Part shown: piece after piece, positions 16,029 to 24,726 of the stretch
How positions within the stretch are numbered: the first letter of the stretch is position 1
Layout: every line of letters begins with the position of its first letter
Assembly (NCBI GenBank): GCA_022729355.1
Contig: JALDAN010000004.1
Span: 1 to 37,552, forward strand
DNA: 37,552 bases
Direction of reading: 5' to 3'
Source of the DNA: Candidatus Nanohalarchaeota archaeon
GTDB lineage: Archaea > Nanohalarchaeota > Nanosalinia > Nanosalinales > Nanosalinaceae
Translations under genes and position numbers: made by a program
Notes under the pieces: generated by a model
Seen by the model: only the letters and a program-made list of their open reading frames with translations
Databases searched by the model: none
What the model was told of the DNA's origin: nothing

Positions 16029-16805
16029 TCACTCCGGTCTCTCAGCTTTTCTGTATTCTCCAAGCTGCTGTACTCCTCCATAGGTTTCCAGTGCTGTAAT
16101 AGCTTTCTGAAGTTTTTCTCCTGAGGCCTCTGCCTCAACAAAGAAGTAGTACTCCCCCAGCTTTTCCTTGGTAGGCCTCGACTGGATATGAGTAAGGTTT
16201 ATCTCATGGCCGGCAAAGCATGAGAGCATCGCGTGGAGGAGTCCAGGCCTATCTTCTCCCGGTTCCAGTATCAGCGAGGATTTCTCTCGTGCCTCTGGCT
16301 CTCCATTCAGGATGAGGAATCTTGTGACGTTCACGTTTCTGTCCTGAACAGATTTCTCCAGTATATTTTTCTCGTTGATTTCAGCTGCTATTTCGGATGC
16401 GAGTGCGGCTTCTCCTTGTTCAAGTTGTTCTACTGCGGCTGCTGTAGATCCTGTTTCCTCAGTCTCCCAGCCGTGCTCTTCTATTATGTTCTGGCACTGT
16501 GCAAGGGCCTGTGGATGCGATCTGACTTTTTCTACGTCTTCGATTGTTTCTTCTTTTGATATGAGTGCGTGCTGGATAGGAAGGACTACTTCTCCTGTTA
16601 CAGTTACATCTTTCTCTCTGAGAAGATCTATTGTATCTGTTACTCCGCCTCCAAGAGAGTTCTCGATCGGTACAAGCTTTGCATCTACTTCTGATTCAAA
16701 TACTTCTCTGATAGTTGAGCAGAACACCGGTTCCAGATCTTCAAAGTATTTTTCTGCCGCCTGATGAGTATAGGTACCTGAAGGGCCGAGAAGTGCTACT
16801 TTCAC
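16029..16805 (-). CDS. pheA: prephenate dehydratase with ACT domain
   Basis: A 258-residue monofunctional prephenate dehydratase (prephenate to phenylpyruvate, water and CO2). The start VALLGPSGTYTHQAAEKYF is characteristic. NSLGGGVTDTIDLL and the catalytic T-R-F (NVTRFLIL) follow. Residues about 180-255 form an ACT regulatory domain with the Phe-binding GLLHAML and E-S-R-P-like IQSRPTKEKLGEYYFFVE segments, so feedback inhibition by Phe is likely. The GTG start (16805) overlaps the chorismate mutase stop by 4 bases (GTGA), indicating translational coupling. The order mutase, dehydratase, aminotransferase makes one compact operon. Confidence 0.94.
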   Translation of the reverse strand: MKVALLGPSGTYTHQAAEKYFEDLEPVFCSTIREVFESEVDAKLVPIENSLGGGVTDTIDLLREKDVTVTGEVVLPIQHALISKEETIEDVEKVRSHPQALAQCQNIIEEHGWETEETGSTAAAVEQLEQGEAALASEIAAEINEKNILEKSVQDRNVNVTRFLILNGEPEAREKSSLILEPGEDRPGLLHAMLSCFAGHEINLTHIQSRPTKEKLGEYYFFVEAEASGEKLQKAITALETYGGVQQLGEYRKAERPE

Positions 16806-17083
16806 TTTTCATCGTCCTCCAGGAACTCTTTCTGTACGTCAACCGCTGTTTCTATCAGCACATCTGCAAGTTCACGTCCTCTTTCAGGAGGCATCTTCTT
16901 GTCTTCAAAAAGTTGCTCGAACTGCTGGCGGACTTTCTCCTCACGCTCCTCATCCCGGATATCCATGTCCTCTCTGTCTTTGAAATCCATTATCTTCAGG
17001 ACTTCATCCATCCTGTCCCTGACGTTCCCGGCAATCCTCTTATTCACTCTGTCAATCTCTCTACGCGATTCCTCGATAGTCAT
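16802..17083 (-). CDS. aroQ: chorismate mutase, AroQ type
   Basis: A 93-residue all-helical protein with the AroQ layout: helix 1 TIEESRREIDRVNKRIAGNVRDRM (the E-x-R-x-x-I-D-x-x-[DN]-x-x-I pattern), a Lys/Arg-rich second helix and a final helix ELADVLIETAVDVQKEFLED. It rearranges chorismate to prephenate. Length is normal for a stand-alone AroQ. It is the first gene of the operon with prephenate dehydratase (4-base overlap) and the aminotransferase, which strengthens the call. The linker DREDMDIRDEEREEKV is more acidic than usual, in line with halophily. An AT-rich stretch lies about 26 bases upstream of the ATG. Confidence 0.85.
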   Translation of the reverse strand: MTIEESRREIDRVNKRIAGNVRDRMDEVLKIMDFKDREDMDIRDEEREEKVRQQFEQLFEDKKMPPERGRELADVLIETAVDVQKEFLEDDEK

Positions 17084-17128
17084 AACAATAAAGATAGAGT
17101 AAGAAGTCTTTAGAAATTTTGCGGAGTA

Positions 17129-17818
17129 TTAGAAAAGGCCTCCTGCAGAATCTTTCACAAGACCTTCATCAGTGATCTTGAAACGGACTTCCTTTCCTTC
17201 TGGAAGTGATCGATGCTTCGCTATACGGGCCTTTCTCACATCCTTGTCTGTCTGTGAAAGCTTCACAAGACATTTGCTCCAGTATTTCGGCACATCTCTC
17301 CCGACAAGCTCGATATCATCCTCATCGAAACTGGTGTACACCTGATTAGTTATCATTACAGGCAAGTTGTAGTTTCGTGCAAGGCCTGAAAGCGTTGATA
17401 GCTGCTGTGAGAGCTCCTGATTGACTTCCTGTGCGTTATCGCCGTTCACCTTTAATCTGTAAAGTGAAACAAGAGAGTCAACTACTACAAGATCTATTCC
17501 TTTATCTTCAACAAGGTTTTCGAGGCCTTCAATTGTCTCGTCCTGTTGATCGAAGTCAGTTACGTCTTTCAGGAAGATATTGTCCAGTGCGTCTTCGGAT
17601 GCGATCTGTATGAATCTTTCTGGCGAGAAAGAGGCCTCTGAGTCGATGTAGGCTACTTTTCCGCCGTTTTCTGCTACTTCTGCTGCTACCTGTATGCATA
17701 CGTTGGTTTTTCCGGAGCCTGATTCCCCGTAGAAGTTGGAGATTACTCCTTTCTCTACTCCTCCGTTAAGCAAGGTGTCAAGAGGTTCGCAGCCTGTAGA
17801 TACTCTTTCTACTTCCAC
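17129..17818 (-). CDS. radB: DNA repair and recombination protein RadB
   Basis: A 229-residue RecA/RadA paralogue found in euryarchaea and relatives. It contains only the ATPase core, lacking the N-terminal HhH domain of RadA, which is the RadB hallmark. Walker A is GESGSGKT (residues about 30-37) after STGCEPLDTLLNGGVEKG. Walker B is IDLVVVDSLVSLY. The VMITNQVYTSF strand with the sensor Gln and the terminal KDSAGGLF are typical. RadB binds DNA and helps load RadA in recombination. The GTG start at 17818 gives MEVERVSTGCEPLD, the normal beginning. It lies 45 bases from chorismate mutase on the same strand but is functionally unrelated. Confidence 0.93.
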   Translation of the reverse strand: MEVERVSTGCEPLDTLLNGGVEKGVISNFYGESGSGKTNVCIQVAAEVAENGGKVAYIDSEASFSPERFIQIASEDALDNIFLKDVTDFDQQDETIEGLENLVEDKGIDLVVVDSLVSLYRLKVNGDNAQEVNQELSQQLSTLSGLARNYNLPVMITNQVYTSFDEDDIELVGRDVPKYWSKCLVKLSQTDKDVRKARIAKHRSLPEGKEVRFKITDEGLVKDSAGGLF

Positions 17819-17902
17819 AGTTCATTGAGGCGTTACAACTCTTTTATCAATAAGCAAAAAAGTCACGAAGTTATTTAGACGGCCGGTTCCAAAGAATTGT
17901 GT

Positions 17903-18367
17903 ATGCGGAGAAGAGATGTTTTCTACGTGGCATTTTTCACGGCCATCGCGGCTGTAGGATTCATTAATGTAGCCACCGGAGGCCTTATGAATCATCTTGC
18001 AGTTGAATACTCTCCATACCATTCTCATGGTGAAGCTGAGATAGATAGTAATGAGATAATTATTTCGGGAGACGGCTCAGCGGATTTCACAGTTGAGAAC
18101 ATGGAAAGATTCACTTACTCTATGGGCCTGGATTCCGAGAACATTAGCGAGATGTCTCCTGTCCCGAACTTTGACTTCGATCCTTCTCCGAGAACCGGAT
18201 ACGATAGTCTTCCTCCCACGTATAGGTGGAACTTTCAAACTCCTGCAGTAGAGGCCTCTGTATCCTTCGATACCAGTGATGTGGAGCCAGGAACTTACAA
18301 TTATACTTTGAAGGCCTCAGGCGGAAGTCATACAGCTGAAGAAGATCTGACTCTTGTAGTGGAGTAA
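17903..18367 (+). CDS. membrane-anchored or secreted beta-sandwich protein
   Basis: Unrecognised 154-residue protein. It starts MRRRDVFYVAFFTAIAAVGFINVATGG, a basic N-terminus and one hydrophobic segment, so it is exported and probably held as a signal anchor. The rest (residues 35-154) is a chain of beta strands ending FDTSDVEPGTYNYTLKASGG and DLTLVVE, as in Ig-like or CARDB-type extracellular domains. ATG at 17903 is preferred to the TTG at 17897 because an AT box (ttatttag, 17871-17879) lies about 28 bases before it. There are no cysteines in the outer part. It is divergent from radB. Possibly a cell-surface or archaellum/pilus-accessory protein, but nothing proves this. Confidence 0.68.
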   Translation: MRRRDVFYVAFFTAIAAVGFINVATGGLMNHLAVEYSPYHSHGEAEIDSNEIIISGDGSADFTVENMERFTYSMGLDSENISEMSPVPNFDFDPSPRTGYDSLPPTYRWNFQTPAVEASVSFDTSDVEPGTYNYTLKASGGSHTAEEDLTLVVE

Positions 18368-18451
18368 TAAGTTTCTGATGATCTCCAGACAGTTTTTTGT
18401 TTACGTGAATAAAAAAGGATTTAAGTCTTAGTTCTCTATTTGAAATATATT

Positions 18452-18784
18452 ATGTCGGAAAAAGAAGCAGCTCTCATAACGTACAATACGGAGAGGAAGA
18501 ACTTTGATTCCGTGTACGAGCGGAACAAGTTTTATAGAGGGCTTTTTGGATACAAGCAAACTGTGAGGAAAAACGGTAAAGAGTACCGTTACGAGAAAGA
18601 TGGATTGATGGATGAGATTCCTCACATGAGGATTGATGACAGTGTTTTCATAACCTCTCCCGAGTACGTTGAGAAAGTTGAGAGCTACTTCGATGAATGG
18701 GGAGAAAAAGTCTCCAAGCACGTCTTCACAGTCCTACTTGAGGACTCAAGCATAATAGACAAGATCAAAGGTGATGAACAATGA
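18452..18784 (+). CDS. small conserved-looking protein coupled to cdc48
   Basis: A 110-residue mixed-charge protein beginning [19 protein letters not shown], less acidic than its neighbours, with Arg/Lys/Tyr-rich segments ([31 protein letters not shown]) suggesting nucleic-acid or phosphate contact. I have an impression of similar small proteins in other archaea but cannot name a family. ATG at 18452 is preferred over the TTG at 18440, given an AT box (gatttaagt) about 28 bases upstream. Its stop overlaps the cdc48 start by 4 bases (ATGA) and an AAAGGTGAT ribosome site for cdc48 lies in its last codons. The two are therefore co-transcribed and translationally coupled, which suggests a functional link with the Cdc48 unfoldase. 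Confidence 0.72.
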   Translation: MSEKEAALITYNTERKNFDSVYERNKFYRGLFGYKQTVRKNGKEYRYEKDGLMDEIPHMRIDDSVFITSPEYVEKVESYFDEWGEKVSKHVFTVLLEDSSIIDKIKGDEQ

Positions 18785-21060
18785 CAGATGACAACACAGT
18801 CAAGCTGCGAGTAGGAGAAGTACCTCCGAACGCACAGCAGGACATCGGAAAAGGAATAGTAAGAATCGACAGCAAAATCATGGAGGAAATAAACGTCAGA
18901 GAAGGAGAGGCCGTCGTAATAGAAGGCGAAAGAGAAACAGCAGGAAGAGTAGCACGAAGCTACCCCGCCGACAAAGGCCTCGGAATCGCAAGAATGGACG
19001 GCTACATGCGTAAAAACGCAGGCACCAGCTTGGGAGAAAACGTATCAGTCCGTAAAGCAGACCTGAAAGAAGCAGAGGAAATCACACTTGCACCAGCAGA
19101 AAAAGGCGTAATGATGCAGGTCTCCAACCCCAACATCTTCAAGAAAGGCCTCGCCAACAGAGCAGTGATGCAGGGAGACATCGTCGTACCAGGAAACGAC
19201 AGAGACAGGCCTCAGGGAATGTTCGACGACATGCCTTTCGACTTCGATATGGACAAGTTCGCATTCAGCTTCGGCGGCGACACAAAATTGATGATTGTAA
19301 AGACAAAGCCGAAAGGAGCCGTACAGATTACAAGAGACACAGAGATCAAGGTCAAGAAACAGGCAGTCGAGGAACCAGAACAGAAACGCGTCAAAGTACC
19401 TGACGTGACATACGAAGACATCGGAGGCCTCGATGAGGAAGTACAGAAAGTAAGAGAGATGATCGAGCTTCCACTGAAGCATCCTGAAGTTTTCCAGCAA
19501 CTGGGAATCGATGCGCCATCAGGAGTACTACTTCAAGGCCCACCGGGAACAGGAAAGACACTGCTCGCCAAAGCAGTAGCCAACGAATCCAACGCCACAT
19601 TCCTATCGATCGACGGCCCAGAAATCATGTCCAAGTACTACGGAGAATCCGAGAAACAGTTGAGGGAGAAGTTCGAGGAGGCCCGTGATGGTGCACCAGC
19701 CATCATTTTCATCGACGAAATAGATGCGATCGCTCCAAAAAGAGACGATACAGGAGGAGAAGTCGAGAGAAGGGTTGTAGCACAGCTCCTCAGCGAAATG
19801 GATGGGCTTGAGGCACGTGAAAACGTGATTGTTATTGCAGCAACTAACCGGGCTAACTCCATAGATCCTGCCCTGAGAAGAGGAGGAAGATTCGACAGAG
19901 AAATAGAGATCGGAGTACCAAACAGAGATGGCAGAAAAGAAGTATTACAGATCCACACGAGAAATATGCCTCTGGCAGATGACGTAGATCTAGACGAGCT
20001 GGCAGACAAGACCCACGGATACGTCGGTGCAGATCTGGAGACACTGTGTAAAGAAGCCGCAATGTACGTGTTGAGAGAAGTACTGCCAGAGATTGATCTG
20101 GATGAAGAGATACCGAGCGACGTGCTTGAAGATCTTGTAATAGATAGACACGCCATGATAGAAGGCATGCGGACAGTAGAGCCTTCGCAGATGAGAGAAG
20201 TCATGGTGGAAGTACCGAAAACCACCTGGGATCAGATAGGAGGCCTTAACGACACCAAAGATAGATTGAAGGAGATGGTGGAGTGGCCTAAAGAACATCC
20301 GGAAAGATTCGAGAGAATGGGAATCGAAGTACCGAAAGGAATCCTTCTCTACGGATTACCAGGAACAGGAAAGACACTGCTCGCCAAAGCAGTAGCCAAC
20401 GAATCCAATTCCAACTTTATCTCAGTAAAAGGTCCTGAACTACTATCCAAGTACGTGGGAGAATCAGAAGAAGCCGTAAGAGAGGTCTTCAAAAAAGCAA
20501 GGCAGGTAGCACCGTGCGTACTGTTCATAGACGAAATAGACTCAATAGCACCGCGCCGAGGATCAAGAAGCAGCGATTCAGGTGTAGGAGACAGAGTAGT
20601 CAACCAGCTACTGACAGAACTCGATGGAATCGAAAGCTTGGAAGGCGTAACAGTCATCGCAGCCACAAACAGGCCCGACATGATTGATCCAGCTATCATG
20701 AGGCCTGGAAGGATTGACAGAAACGTGGAAGTTAAAGTACCTGACCTAGAGGCCCGTAGAAAGATCTTCGAGGTGCATACACACGATATGCCTCTGGCAG
20801 ATGACGTTGATCTTGATGTGCTTGCTGATAAGACAGATGGATACGTCGGAAGCGATATTGAATCAGTCTGCAGAGAGGCAGGAATGGATGCACTCAGGAA
20901 CGATATAGACACTGAGGAAGTCACTATGAAGGACTTTGATACGGCGATTGATGACGTGAAGCCTACAGCGACAGAGGAAAACCTGAAGCGTTACAGATCC
21001 ATGATGAAACGCATGGACGACATTGAGAAGACTGAAGACACTCCCGACTACTTCGGATAG
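18781..21060 (+). CDS. cdc48: Cdc48/VAT-type AAA ATPase (p97 homologue)
   Basis: A 759-residue double-ring AAA+ unfoldase that pulls proteins from complexes and feeds the proteasome. Residues 1-190 form the N-domain ([22 protein letters not shown] double-psi barrel). D1 has Walker A GPPGTGKT, Walker B FIDEIDA and an Arg-rich second-region-of-homology. D2 has GLPGTGKT and FIDEIDS, with MRPGRID. The D2 Walker A has Leu where Pro is usual, a mild variation. The end is DTPDYFG, aromatic, as expected for docking to the proteasome or cofactors, though not a strict HbYX. It overlaps the small upstream gene by 4 bases. It contains AGGCCT in more than one codon phase (KGL, GGL, RP). A weak hairpin and T-rich stretch follow. 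Confidence 0.96.
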   Translation: MTDDNTVKLRVGEVPPNAQQDIGKGIVRIDSKIMEEINVREGEAVVIEGERETAGRVARSYPADKGLGIARMDGYMRKNAGTSLGENVSVRKADLKEAEEITLAPAEKGVMMQVSNPNIFKKGLANRAVMQGDIVVPGNDRDRPQGMFDDMPFDFDMDKFAFSFGGDTKLMIVKTKPKGAVQITRDTEIKVKKQAVEEPEQKRVKVPDVTYEDIGGLDEEVQKVREMIELPLKHPEVFQQLGIDAPSGVLLQGPPGTGKTLLAKAVANESNATFLSIDGPEIMSKYYGESEKQLREKFEEARDGAPAIIFIDEIDAIAPKRDDTGGEVERRVVAQLLSEMDGLEARENVIVIAATNRANSIDPALRRGGRFDREIEIGVPNRDGRKEVLQIHTRNMPLADDVDLDELADKTHGYVGADLETLCKEAAMYVLREVLPEIDLDEEIPSDVLEDLVIDRHAMIEGMRTVEPSQMREVMVEVPKTTWDQIGGLNDTKDRLKEMVEWPKEHPERFERMGIEVPKGILLYGLPGTGKTLLAKAVANESNSNFISVKGPELLSKYVGESEEAVREVFKKARQVAPCVLFIDEIDSIAPRRGSRSSDSGVGDRVVNQLLTELDGIESLEGVTVIAATNRPDMIDPAIMRPGRIDRNVEVKVPDLEARRKIFEVHTHDMPLADDVDLDVLADKTDGYVGSDIESVCREAGMDALRNDIDTEEVTMKDFDTAIDDVKPTATEENLKRYRSMMKRMDDIEKTEDTPDYFG

Positions 21061-21095
21061 AGGCCTCCACACCTCTCTATCCCTTTATTTTATTA
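21059..21095 (+). terminator. weak hairpin and T-rich stretch after cdc48
   Basis: AGAGG (21059-21063, reaching into the stop codon) can pair with CCTCT (21072-21076); ctttattttatt follows. An AGGCCT copy spans the left arm and loop (21061-21066). The same T-rich stretch may be the AT box for the next gene. Confidence 0.4.
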
Positions 21096-21122
21096 ACATT
21101 TCAGCACTAGTCTTACTGTATA

Positions 21123-22106
21123 ATGGCTGACTCTGAAAAGCATATTTGTGATGAATGTGGAGAAGAATTTGACTCAGAGAGAGGCCTCAATATTCACAAA
21201 GGCCACAAGCACAAAGGAGAATCAGATGAAGACGAAAAGGCCTCCAAAGAAGTAGAAGAAAAGCCAGATTCAGGAACTGAGGAAGCCTTGGAGGATACAG
21301 AGGAAGACATAGATGATTCTGAAAGTGTCACTGAGGCCTCTGAGCCAAATAACGTATCTTTCTCTCTTAGAACAGTCGCTATAATTGTATTCATAATGGC
21401 GCTTTCAGCCGGATTCGTTGTTGGTTTTGCAGGCTTAGCGTTCGCAGATTTCGAGTTAGGTGGAGAAGAAAGCGAAGAAACTGAAGGCGAGTTTACTTCA
21501 GTAGAGTTAGGCGATATTCAAGTTGAAGGCCCAAGTCTAGGTAATTCAGACGCAGACATGAAGGTTATGAAGTACACCGATTTTAGCTGTCCTTTCTGTG
21601 CTGAATGGGATGGTGTAGACGCCTCTCCACAGCTACAAATACATGAAGAAGATATTTTCGAAAGCATGCAGGAAGAATACATTGATACAGGCGAAGTTGA
21701 GTTCATAATGAAAGATCATCCTGTCCTAGACAGACATCCTAACTCCGTACGCGCCCATGCGGCTGCAAACTGCGTTTATGATCAAGATGAATCCGGTTAC
21801 TGGGATTTCGTTGAGTCTCTCTACAGCACTCAAGACACTTGGACAGCTGATGGAGATAATAGAACCGCACCTCATTTCGAACAACTAGCTGAAGATCAAG
21901 GCGTAGATACAGACTCATTCATAAAATGCTATCTTTCAACAGAAGGCACTGAACTCGCAGAAACACGTACCAACGTGTTGAATAGTATCGGAGAAATCGG
22001 GACTCCATCATTCATTGTAGGAAATGAAGACGATGGATTCGTGCTGATTACAGGAGCTCAGCCGCTCGAAGAATTCGAAAAAGCCTTTGAACAGGTAAGA
22101 AGCTGA
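21123..22106 (+). CDS. C2H2 zinc finger - transmembrane - DsbA-like thiol oxidoreductase fusion
   Basis: A 327-residue protein with an unusual three-part build. Residues 9-30 form a classical C2H2 zinc finger: CDEC, then F16 and L22, then H25 and H30 (C-x2-C-x12-H-x4-H). An acidic linker follows (residues 33-78), then one membrane helix (about 83-108, VAIIVFIMALSAGFVVGFAGLAF). The outer part is a DsbA/thioredoxin-fold domain with the active site CPFC (156-159) in YTDFSCPFCAEW and the cis-Pro strand GTPSFIVG. It should oxidise or isomerise disulfides of exported proteins, with the finger left inside. Further cysteines (ANCVYD, IKCYLS) may form a structural pair. An AT box about 26 bases before the ATG supports the start. 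The finger-DsbA join is the oddity. Confidence 0.88.
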   Translation: MADSEKHICDECGEEFDSERGLNIHKGHKHKGESDEDEKASKEVEEKPDSGTEEALEDTEEDIDDSESVTEASEPNNVSFSLRTVAIIVFIMALSAGFVVGFAGLAFADFELGGEESEETEGEFTSVELGDIQVEGPSLGNSDADMKVMKYTDFSCPFCAEWDGVDASPQLQIHEEDIFESMQEEYIDTGEVEFIMKDHPVLDRHPNSVRAHAAANCVYDQDESGYWDFVESLYSTQDTWTADGDNRTAPHFEQLAEDQGVDTDSFIKCYLSTEGTELAETRTNVLNSIGEIGTPSFIVGNEDDGFVLITGAQPLEEFEKAFEQVRS

Positions 22107-22108
22107 AC

Positions 22109-22993
22109 TCAAGGCCTTGTAGTAACTTTCTTCCCATCCTCAGTTAGTATAACTGTATGCTCTGCCTGTACAACAGTGCCTGAGTTTACTTCATTCAGAA
22201 CTGGATATGAGTGAACTATATCAGCCTGAACAAGTTTTTTCATAGCCATTCTTTCTCTGGCGCCGTAGTCATCCAGCCATCGAGTAGTGAACGGGAGGCC
22301 ATTGAATTCCTTTATCTGTTTCAATAGTTTTCGCTCTGTTCTCCCTCTAACGTTTCTATCGTTCTCCATCTTGTAGATATTGCCGTCAGCACCGTTCTTT
22401 ATTTTGCCAGAACCATCTGTAAGGAAAGGCTCGATAGCAAAAGCATCACCCTCCTCCAGAACGTGATCCGAATTATTCGGAATATTAGGGATTGAAACTC
22501 CTGCGTGCTGCTCGTACTTGCCAAGATAATGACCTGTAAGATTCCTTACAACCTGATACTCATCGGAGACCTGCCTGTTAATGAAACTCCCTACCTCTCC
22601 TACAGTCTTACCTGGTTCTATGAATTCAAGCGCTGCTTCAAGCACCGATTCAACTTCATCTACCATTTCCTGCTTCCTCCCTGAGGGATTGATAGTCAAG
22701 GCAGTATCAGCGATATAACCTTCGGAGTGAGCACCTATATCGATCTTGACAACGTTATCTTCCTTTAAAACCTGCTTTTCCTTGACACCTGGCGTATAAT
22801 GTGCCGCAGCATCATTGATTGATATATTCACAGGGAAAGCTGGCTCAAGGCCTTCACTTCTTATCAGGGCTTCAATTTCTTCTGCTATTACTTTTAGATT
22901 GGTGTCTGGCTCGGATACTTCGCGGGCCTTTTTCCGGGCTTTCTGGATTACTTCTCCTGCCCTGATATAGTGTTCCTTGACTTCTTGATCCAT
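22109..22993 (-). CDS. map: methionine aminopeptidase, type II
   Basis: A 294-residue type II MetAP (archaeal/eukaryotic form), removing N-terminal Met from nascent proteins with two metal ions. Ligands are visible: the two Asp of VKIDIGAHSEGYIADTALTI, the His of LTGHYLGKYEQHAGVSIPN, the first Glu in GDAFAIEPFLTDG, and the last Glu in QAEHTVIL. The type II insertion of helical residues (GRTERKLLKQIKEFNGLPFTTRWL) lies between the two Glu blocks, as expected. It starts 32 bases downstream of malic enzyme on the same strand, so the two could share a transcript, and it ends 2 bases from the convergent DsbA-fusion gene. The start MDQEVKEHYIRAG is standard. Confidence 0.95.
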   Translation of the reverse strand: MDQEVKEHYIRAGEVIQKARKKAREVSEPDTNLKVIAEEIEALIRSEGLEPAFPVNISINDAAAHYTPGVKEKQVLKEDNVVKIDIGAHSEGYIADTALTINPSGRKQEMVDEVESVLEAALEFIEPGKTVGEVGSFINRQVSDEYQVVRNLTGHYLGKYEQHAGVSIPNIPNNSDHVLEEGDAFAIEPFLTDGSGKIKNGADGNIYKMENDRNVRGRTERKLLKQIKEFNGLPFTTRWLDDYGARERMAMKKLVQADIVHSYPVLNEVNSGTVVQAEHTVILTEDGKKVTTRP

Positions 22994-23025
22994 AGAGATA
23001 ATAAGAGGAAGAAAAAGTGAAAAAG

Positions 23026-24183
23026 CTATTTCCTGTTGACTCCTGTCTCCTCTGCGGCCTCTCTAACTCTATCAGCAATCTCCCTCGCAAGCTCTCTATC
23101 CAGAGTACCCGGAACAATCTGATCTTTCTCCGGCTCTATGAAGTCTCTGATCGCTTCTGAAGCAGCTATCTTCATCTCTTCATTGATTTCAGAGGCCTTA
23201 ACATCCAGTGCTCCACGGAATATTCCTGGGAACGCAAGAGAATTGTTCACCTGATTATCGAAGTCGCTTCTGCCTGTGGCAGTGATGAATGCTCCTGCTT
23301 CCTTTGCTTCATCAGGAAGGATTTCCGGCTCCGGATTCGCCAGCGCAAAAACAATAGAGTCTTCCGCCATCAACTCAACCATATCACCAGAAACAATACC
23401 TGGCGCTGAAAGGCCTATGAAAACGTCTGCGTCTTGCATAGCATCCTCAAGGCCTCCTGACTCCTGAGCAGCTGCTGTACGTTTCGCGAGATCGGCCTTG
23501 TATTCGTTGCTGTCATCTGTTCTCAAGACGCCAGATGAATCCAGAGGCACGATTTCCTCTGCTCCCATGTCAAGCAGGAAGTTGGCTACTGCCATCCCGG
23601 AAGCTCCTGCGCCAGATATTACAATCCTTGCATCTTCAAGATCTTTTTCTGCCAGCTCCAGTGCGTTCTGGAGAGCAGCGCCTACAACAATCGCTGTCCC
23701 GTGTTGATCATCATGGAAAACAGGGATATCTAGAGACTTCTTCAAAGTCTCCTCTACTCTGAAGCATCTCGGGGCCTTGATATCCTCAAGATTGACTGCT
23801 CCGAAGGTCGGCGCCAGTGCCTCCACTTGTTCAACTATATCTCCTGCTGTCTGGGAGTCAAGGCATACGGGGAAGCCGTCAACTCCTCCGAACTTCTTCA
23901 TCAGATTTGCTTTCCCTTCCATGACAGGCATCGAGGCCTCTGCCCCAATATCTCCGAGTCCAAGTACTGCACTGCCGTCACTGACAACTGCAACAAGATT
24001 TCCTCTGGAAGTATAATCATACGATTTATCTTTATCTTCCGCTATTTCTTTACATGGCTCAGCTACTCCAGGCGTATACACAAGACCCAGATCTTCTGCA
24101 TCCTCTATCTTTACGGAGGCCTCTACACTGATTTTGCCAGGGTTCCTGCTATGAAGTTCAAGTGCGTCATCTTCTCTAGTCAT
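23026..24183 (-). CDS. malic enzyme (malate dehydrogenase, decarboxylating)
   Basis: A 385-residue short-form malic enzyme: L-malate + NAD(P)+ to pyruvate + CO2 + NAD(P)H. Signature blocks are LGLVYTPGVAEPCKEIAED with the catalytic Tyr, SDGSAVLGLGDIGAEASMPVMEGKA, VFHDDQHGTAIVVGAAL (metal-binding), the Rossmann GAGASGMAVANFL, and ATGRSDFDNQVNNSLAFPG. The phosphotransacetylase-like C-terminal domain of longer bacterial forms is absent. The residue after beta-2 of the nucleotide site (PLDSSGV) suggests NAD rather than NADP, but this is uncertain. It sits on the minus strand before map and close to the acetyl-CoA synthetase and PDH genes, so its pyruvate can feed that pathway. Confidence 0.94.
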   Translation of the reverse strand: MTREDDALELHSRNPGKISVEASVKIEDAEDLGLVYTPGVAEPCKEIAEDKDKSYDYTSRGNLVAVVSDGSAVLGLGDIGAEASMPVMEGKANLMKKFGGVDGFPVCLDSQTAGDIVEQVEALAPTFGAVNLEDIKAPRCFRVEETLKKSLDIPVFHDDQHGTAIVVGAALQNALELAEKDLEDARIVISGAGASGMAVANFLLDMGAEEIVPLDSSGVLRTDDSNEYKADLAKRTAAAQESGGLEDAMQDADVFIGLSAPGIVSGDMVELMAEDSIVFALANPEPEILPDEAKEAGAFITATGRSDFDNQVNNSLAFPGIFRGALDVKASEINEEMKIAASEAIRDFIEPEKDQIVPGTLDRELAREIADRVREAAEETGVNRK

Positions 24184-24232
24184 ATAAATAGAAATTGTCA
24201 GGAACTAATCTAAAACTAACTCAAGAACTTGA

Positions 24233-24664
24233 TTATAGGTCTGACTGATCTTCCAGCAGATTCTCCCAGTCTACGTTTTCTACGTCTATTCCGCGTCCTT
24301 TTCCGTGTTCCAGTGCGTACTCTGCGAAAGCTGTCAATTTTTGATTGCTTTTATCTCGATCTTCATATGTGCTTGGAAGTCTTGGAGTACCTGTAGCCTG
24401 ATAGAGAGTTGATTCTAGGCCTCTTTTCCGGAAACCGATATCTTCGTCAACCTCTGCAGCAACTTTCCTGTTCTCGGAGCTGAGCCTGATATGCACTCCC
24501 TCCCTGTAGTTCACGAATAGTTCTACAAGATAGGCCTCGTCATTCTCTATCATACTGGAGAAACCGTCATCAGGATCAGGCCTCCCATCTCCATCAACAT
24601 AATATCCAAAATCAGTCCATCCCTGATTCGGCCTTATACTGCTGCTTACAAACAATCCCTTCAC
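24233..24664 (-). CDS. hypothetical protein
   Basis: Unrecognised 143-residue acidic soluble protein. The ORF track begins at TTG 24685. GTG at 24664 (starting MKGLFVSSSIRPNQGW) is favoured because the AT box (aaattatttag on the minus strand, about 24690-24700) lies about 31 bases before it, whereas it would be only 10 bases from the TTG. The sequence has strand-rich segments (AYLVELFVNYREGVHIRLSSEN) and a helical end (LTAFAEYALEHGKGRGIDVENVDWENLLED). There is no membrane segment or metal motif. It lies between malic enzyme and the acetyl-CoA synthetase on the same strand but is probably transcribed separately. Function unknown. Confidence 0.62.
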   Translation of the reverse strand: MKGLFVSSSIRPNQGWTDFGYYVDGDGRPDPDDGFSSMIENDEAYLVELFVNYREGVHIRLSSENRKVAAEVDEDIGFRKRGLESTLYQATGTPRLPSTYEDRDKSNQKLTAFAEYALEHGKGRGIDVENVDWENLLEDQSDL

Positions 24665-24726
24665 AAAACAAATAATCGAAGACAAGAAACTAAATAATTT
24701 ACCTGAAAGAACGTATAGAAAATCAG

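Noticed and set aside
19638-20924. Long minus-strand ORFs inside cdc48 (Ser-rich)
   Set aside because: They are shadows of the cdc48 reading frame; low-complexity Ser/Leu content and no start signals.
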